NCBI GenBank assembly: GCA_946625125.1
Contig: CAMOSU010000011.1
Span: 1 to 32,769, forward strand
Length of the DNA: 32,769 bases
Direction: 5' to 3'
Source of the DNA: an uncultured Clostridia bacterium
Lineage (GTDB): Bacteria; Bacillota; Clostridia; Oscillospirales; Oscillospiraceae
The notes below the pieces were generated by a model that did not search any database, had not been told where the DNA came from, and was given only the letters and a program-made list of their open reading frames with translations. The position numbers and the translations under genes were made by a program. Shown here one piece after another: positions 29,157-32,769 of the stretch. How positions within the stretch are numbered: position 1 is the first letter of the stretch; every line of letters starts with the position of its first letter.

Positions 29157-29834
29157 ATGACGCTTTACACAGAACAAACCGTGGAGTTCCTCTGGAATCT
29201 CCGCTTCAACAACAGCCGGGAGTGGTTTCAGGCCCACAAGGGGGAGTATGAGTCCCTGATGCTTCGCCCCACCAAGGAGCTGGCGGGGGCTCTGTTTGAG
29301 CACCTGCGGGAGAAATACCCCAAGCACGACTGGAATCTTCACATTTCCCGGATCTATCGGGACGCCCGGCGGCTCTACGGCCGGGGTCCCATGCAGGACC
29401 ATCTTTGGTTTACCCTCTGGGCGGACCGGGAGGAGGGGAGCGCCCCTGCCTTCTGGTTCAGCTTTTTCCCGGAGGGCTGGGACTGCGGCATGGGCTGCTG
29501 GTCCGAGCACAACATTGTGATGGACCGCTTTCGGGCGCAGGTAAAGCTGGACCCCGCCCCCGCGGAAAAGCTGGCCCGCCGCCTGCAAAAGCAGAATGCC
29601 TTCATTCTGGGGGGCCAGCGCTACAAAAAGCATAAAATCGAAACCACCCCCCTGCTCCAGAGCTGGGCCGACAGCAAATACTTCACCCTGGAATGCCGCC
29701 GGGACCACGGAGACCTGGATTTCACGGACGGGCTTTTCGACTTTGTGAAAAACGGTTACGACTGGCTGATGCCCTTCTATGAATACTTTTTGACCCTCCC
29801 GGAGCTGGAGAAATACGTGACTCCAAATCAGTAG
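29157..29834 (+). CDS. DUF2461 family protein
   Basis: A 225-residue protein matching the DUF2461 pattern: FLWNLRFNNSREWFQAHKGE, then ISRIYRDARRLYG, then FWFSFFPEGWDCGMG, and the C-terminal KYFTLECRRDH. The family's activity is not known. The gene starts four bases after the methylglyoxal-synthase-like gene and probably shares its transcript from the MinD-like promoter. It ends just before a REP palindrome (29836). Confidence 0.9.
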   Translation: MTLYTEQTVEFLWNLRFNNSREWFQAHKGEYESLMLRPTKELAGALFEHLREKYPKHDWNLHISRIYRDARRLYGRGPMQDHLWFTLWADREEGSAPAFWFSFFPEGWDCGMGCWSEHNIVMDRFRAQVKLDPAPAEKLARRLQKQNAFILGGQRYKKHKIETTPLLQSWADSKYFTLECRRDHGDLDFTDGLFDFVKNGYDWLMPFYEYFLTLPELEKYVTPNQ

Positions 29835-29835
29835 C

Positions 29836-29852
29836 GCCGGCAATCTGCCGGC
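29836..29852 (-). repeat. REP-like palindrome, copy 1 (inverted)
   Basis: GCCGGCAATCTGCCGGC is the reverse complement of the copies at 30095 and 31494. It lies one base after the DUF2461 stop and opposite in orientation to the copy on the other side of the transposase remnant. Confidence 0.75.
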
Positions 29853-29920
29853 CCGTCCACTCAGCAAACCACAATCTGCTTCTATGCCGCTCCAATAAAA
29901 TCTAAAGATTTTAATTGGAG

Positions 29921-30085
29921 TTTCGTATCAAACGCGCGGTTTCCATCAAAATCGGCAAAACTGTATGGCAGCCTCGCTTTTACGATCATATCATTCGTTC
30001 CGAGCACGAATATCAGGAGATTTGGAACGATATCGACAACAATCCGGCTAAGTGGGCGCTGGATAAATACTATCACGAGATGTAA
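29921..30085 (+). pseudogene. Remnant of a REP-associated tyrosine transposase
   Basis: A 54-codon frame ending at TAA 30083-30085 encodes the C-terminal part of a Y1-type (RAYT) transposase: KIGKTVWQPRFYDHIIRSE, then YQEIWNDIDNNPAKWALDKY. The catalytic HUH motif and Tyr domain are absent, since upstream sequence is unrelated. It is flanked by REP palindromes in opposite orientations, as expected of a former REP unit with its transposase. Confidence 0.75.
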
Positions 30086-30094
30086 TCGGAAAAG

Positions 30095-30111
30095 GCCGGC
30101 AGATTGCCGGC
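30095..30111 (+). repeat. REP-like palindrome, copy 2
   Basis: GCCGGCAGATTGCCGGC, followed by ACTACAT. It lies about 10 bases before the hisS ribosome binding site region. Confidence 0.8.
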
Positions 30112-30132
30112 ACTACATATTGGAGGTTTATT

Positions 30133-31488
30133 ATGCCTGTCATCACCCCCCGGACGCTGTCCGGCTTTATGGAGCTGCTGCCCGCGCCGCAGCAGCAGAT
30201 GGAGCGCTTTTTGCAAACACTCCGGGAGACCTATTCCCTCTACGGCTTCACCCCCCTGGACACCCCCCTGGTGGAATCCGCCGAGATTCTCCTGGCCAAG
30301 GGCGGCGGCGAGACCGAAAAGCAGATTTACCGCTTTTCCAAGGGGGACGCGGATCTGGCCCTGCGCTTTGATCTGACCGTGCCTCTGGCCAAATACGTGG
30401 CCCTCCACGCCGGGGAGCTGAGCTTCCCCTTCCGCCGCTATCAGATCGGCAAGGTCTACCGGGGCGAGCGAGCCCAGCGGGGCCGCTTCCGGGAGTTTTA
30501 CCAGGCGGACATCGACATCATCGGGGACGGCAAGCTGGACGTGGCCAACGAGGCGGAAATTCCCTCCGTCATCTACACCACCTTTGCGCGTCTGGGTCTG
30601 GAGCGCTTTCAGATCCGGGTCAACAACCGGAAGATTCTCAACGGCTTCTACGCCATGCAGGGCCTGTCTGAGCAGTCCGGCGACATCATGCGCACCGTGG
30701 ACAAGCTGGACAAGATCGGTCCCGAGAAGGTTCGGGTCCTGCTGACGGAGGACGCAGGGCTCTCCGAGGCCCAGGCCGATGAGATTTTGAGCTTCATCGG
30801 CATCCGGGGCAGCAACGCGGAGGTCCTGGCAGCCCTGGAGGGCTATCGGGGACGGAACAAGCTCTTTGATCTGGGCCTGGAGGAGTTGAACACCGTGGTG
30901 AAGTACCTGGCTGCCTTCGGCGTGCCGGAGACCTACTTCGCCGTGGATCTCACCATCGCCCGGGGCCTGGACTACTACACCGGCACCGTCTACGAGACCG
31001 TGATGCTGGATCACCCGGAGATCGGCTCCATCTGCTCCGGCGGCCGCTATGACAATCTGGCGGAGTATTACACCCAGCGGCAGCTCCCCGGCGTGGGGAT
31101 CTCCATTGGCGTCACCCGGCTGTTCTATGTGCTCCAGGAGCAGAAGCTGCTGAACGACGGGCTGAACACCGCCCCCGCGGAGCTGCTGATTCTCCCCATG
31201 ACCCAGGACCTCACCGCCGCTGCCCAGGCCGCCACCTTCTTCCGGGGCTGCGAGATTCGCACCCAGCTCTACATGGAGCAGAAGAAGTTCAAGGCTAAAA
31301 TGGGCTACGCCGACAAGCTGAGCATCCCCTTTGTAGCTTTCCTGGGGGAGGACGAGATCGCCCAGGAAAAGATTTCCCTGAAAAACATGCAGACCGGCCA
31401 GCAGCAGCTTCTGACCCTCACCGAAGCGGCCAACGTAATCTTAGAGGACATGCGGATCCGCGACAACGGGAAGCTGATCAAAGCGTAA
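30133..31488 (+). CDS. hisS: Histidine--tRNA ligase
   Basis: A 451-residue class II synthetase that charges tRNA-His in the cytoplasm. Motif 2 reads FRRYQIGKVYRGERAQRGRF with the catalytic Arg. The histidine-binding A motif is TIARGLDYYTGTVYE, and motif 3 lies in GVGISIGVTRLF. The C-terminal anticodon domain starts near residue 355 (AELLILPM). TTGGAGG (30119-30125) precedes the ATG. A T-box leader is not seen. It is followed by aspS at 45 bases with a REP copy in between, the conserved hisS-aspS order of many Firmicutes. Confidence 0.97.
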   Translation: MPVITPRTLSGFMELLPAPQQQMERFLQTLRETYSLYGFTPLDTPLVESAEILLAKGGGETEKQIYRFSKGDADLALRFDLTVPLAKYVALHAGELSFPFRRYQIGKVYRGERAQRGRFREFYQADIDIIGDGKLDVANEAEIPSVIYTTFARLGLERFQIRVNNRKILNGFYAMQGLSEQSGDIMRTVDKLDKIGPEKVRVLLTEDAGLSEAQADEILSFIGIRGSNAEVLAALEGYRGRNKLFDLGLEELNTVVKYLAAFGVPETYFAVDLTIARGLDYYTGTVYETVMLDHPEIGSICSGGRYDNLAEYYTQRQLPGVGISIGVTRLFYVLQEQKLLNDGLNTAPAELLILPMTQDLTAAAQAATFFRGCEIRTQLYMEQKKFKAKMGYADKLSIPFVAFLGEDEIAQEKISLKNMQTGQQQLLTLTEAANVILEDMRIRDNGKLIKA

Positions 31489-31493
31489 TACGG

Positions 31494-31510
31494 GCCGGCA
31501 GATTGCCGGC
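31494..31510 (+). repeat. REP-like palindrome, copy 3
   Basis: GCCGGCAGATTGCCGGC, followed by ACTACAT as in copy 2. It lies in the 45-base gap between hisS and aspS. Confidence 0.8.
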
Positions 31511-31533
31511 ACTACATAAAGAGGTATCAAAAC

Positions 31534-32769
31534 ATGACCCAAAACAGAACTCATACCTGCGGGGAGCTGCGGCTCTCCGACGCGGGCAAGCAGGTCCGCA
31601 TTGCCGGCTGGATGGAGAACGTCCGTGCCGTCGGCGCCAACTTCGCCTTTGTGGTGGTCCGGGACTTCTACGGCACCACCCAGGTGGTCATCGAGACCGA
31701 GGACATGATGAACGTCGTCAAGTCCATCAACAAGGAGTCCACCATCGCGGTGGAGGGCCTGGTGCGGGAGCGGGATTCCAAGAACCCCAAGCTGCCCACC
31801 GGCGAGATCGAGATCGTCCCCTCCAAGATCGAGGTCCTGGGCCGCTGCCGCTACAACGAGCTGCCCTTTGAGATCAACCGCAGCAAGGAGGCCGACGAGA
31901 CCGCCCGGCTGAAGTACCGCTATCTGGACCTGCGGAATCCCGCGGTGAAGGAGAACATCATCCTCCGCTGCAACGTCATCGCCGCCCTGCGGCAGGCCAT
32001 GCTGGAGCGGGGCTTCCTGGAGATCACCACCCCCATCCTGACCGTTTCCTCCCCCGAGGGCGCCCGGGATTACCTGGTTCCCGCCCGGAAGCACCCCGGC
32101 AAGTTCTACGCCCTGCCCCAGGCGCCCCAGCAGTTCAAGCAGCTTCTCATGACCTCCGGCTTTGACCGCTATTTCCAGATCGCCCCCTGCTTCCGGGATG
32201 AGGACGCCCGCGGCGACCGCAGCCCCGGCGAGTTCTACCAGCTTGATATGGAAATGGCCTTTGCCACCCAGGAGGACGTCTTCGCTGTCCTGGAGGAGGT
32301 TCTGCCCCCCATCTTTGCCAAGTACGGCAAGTACAGCGTCGCCAGCAAGCCCCCCTTCCGGCGCATCCCCTATCTGGAGGCCCTGGAGACCTACGGCACC
32401 GACAAGCCCGACCTGCGCATCAACCTCACCGCCAGGAACGTCACCGCCCTCTTTGAGAACACCGAGTTCGCCCCCTTCCAGGGCAAGACCGTCCGGGCCG
32501 TGCCCGTCTCCGACTGCGCCCTGACCCGGAAGCAGATTGAGAAGCTGCTGACGGACTGCGAGGTCCAGAGCGGCAGCAAGGGCTACTGGTTCAAGACCGA
32601 CGAGAACGGCAATCTCGCCGGCGGCGTGGCCAAGTTTGTGGACGCCGAGAAGGCCAAGGCCCTGCTGGACCTGAAGCCCAACACTCTGGTGCTGCTGGCC
32701 GCCGAGACCAAGAGCATCGGCGTCATCATCAAGACCTTCGGCGCCGCCTGCCCCGGCCACTTCGACAAG
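31534..32769 (+). CDS. aspS: Aspartate--tRNA ligase (5' part)
   Basis: The first 412 residues of a bacterial-type AspRS; the stop is beyond the window. The N-terminal OB-fold anticodon domain covers about 1-105 (LRLSDAGKQVRIAGWMENVR). The catalytic core begins near 130 with YRYLDLRNPAVKENI and motif 2 FRDEDARGDRSPGEFYQLD. The insertion domain typical of bacterial AspRS begins near 280 (GTDKPDLR). AGAGG lies upstream of ATG 31534. The SPGEFYQLD variant of motif 2 is a known branch. Confidence 0.95.
   Translation, partial: MTQNRTHTCGELRLSDAGKQVRIAGWMENVRAVGANFAFVVVRDFYGTTQVVIETEDMMNVVKSINKESTIAVEGLVRERDSKNPKLPTGEIEIVPSKIEVLGRCRYNELPFEINRSKEADETARLKYRYLDLRNPAVKENIILRCNVIAALRQAMLERGFLEITTPILTVSSPEGARDYLVPARKHPGKFYALPQAPQQFKQLLMTSGFDRYFQIAPCFRDEDARGDRSPGEFYQLDMEMAFATQEDVFAVLEEVLPPIFAKYGKYSVASKPPFRRIPYLEALETYGTDKPDLRINLTARNVTALFENTEFAPFQGKTVRAVPVSDCALTRKQIEKLLTDCEVQSGSKGYWFKTDENGNLAGGVAKFVDAEKAKALLDLKPNTLVLLAAETKSIGVIIKTFGAACPGHFDK

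Noticed and set aside
28422-29867. A 481-codon minus-strand open frame
   Set aside because: Antisense to the MinD-like, methylglyoxal-synthase-like and DUF2461 genes.
30085-30132. T-box or other leader RNA before hisS
   Set aside because: The gap is too short and holds only a REP palindrome and the ribosome binding site.
31441-32760. A 439-codon minus-strand open frame
   Set aside because: Antisense to aspS; Leu/Gly/Val-rich shadow composition.

Overview
The window looks like chromosome of a GC-rich, spore-forming anaerobic clostridium of the Oscillospiraceae type. The signs are a high-GC Firmicutes codon style, strong AGGAGG ribosome binding sites, a yabP-yabQ-divIC-yabR sporulation/division cluster, a ParB/Noc-type protein, S-layer-homology repeats, and REP-like intergenic repeats. 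The lineage is inferred from gene content; no 16S gene is present.

Layout. (1) 1-2070: the right end of an integrative element, with an excisionase and a tyrosine integrase abutting the 3' end of a minus-strand tRNA-Gln(CUG). (2) 2300-5150: a zinc-ribbon membrane protein, a ParB/Noc-family protein, and a chimeric gene joining a truncated methyltransferase to two S-layer-homology repeats. Three related GTTA-N-GCTAAC sites lie around the chimera's promoter. (3) 5160-9780: an AT-rich accessory island built of fragments: an ABC-transporter tail, an IS110-family transposase tail, a membrane-anchored TIR-domain gene, a membrane-anchored orphan gene, and two decayed copies of one IS5/IS1182-like element. 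The first IS copy lies exactly between the TIR gene and the orphan, which were probably adjacent before. (4) 9780-13370: DUF2200, GNAT, Bcp peroxiredoxin and glutaredoxin genes in a tight operon, then a zinc-ribbon membrane protein, an AraC-regulator remnant and a TipA-like MerR regulator. (5) 13387-14013: two copies of a long-palindrome element whose arms covary. (6) 14105-15473: an orphan gene overlapping a DUF5131 gene. (7) 15533-20760: a TetR-centred regulon of three transcription units (tetR with CMD-cupin; flavodoxin lipoprotein with DUF4405; two aldo/keto reductases). Each promoter carries a pair of TTGACAC-type palindromes. (8) 20981-26216: a low-molecular-weight phosphotyrosine phosphatase, the kbl-tdh threonine catabolism operon, a kinase-like ATPase and an SDR oxidoreductase. 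(9) 26301-29834: yabR, divIC, yabQ and yabP, with divergent MinD-like, methylglyoxal-synthase-like and DUF2461 genes. (10) 29836-32769: REP palindromes flanking a tyrosine-transposase remnant, then hisS and the 5' part of aspS, which runs off the window.

Two parts look most novel. One is the TetR regulon, where six near-identical operators tie redox proteins (flavodoxin, putative heme membrane protein, two AKRs, CMD-cupin) into one response. The other is the IS-split TIR/membrane-protein pair, which may be an uncharacterised defence-like module. A methylglyoxal-synthase homologue lacking its catalytic aspartates and the methyltransferase/SLH fusion also merit attention.
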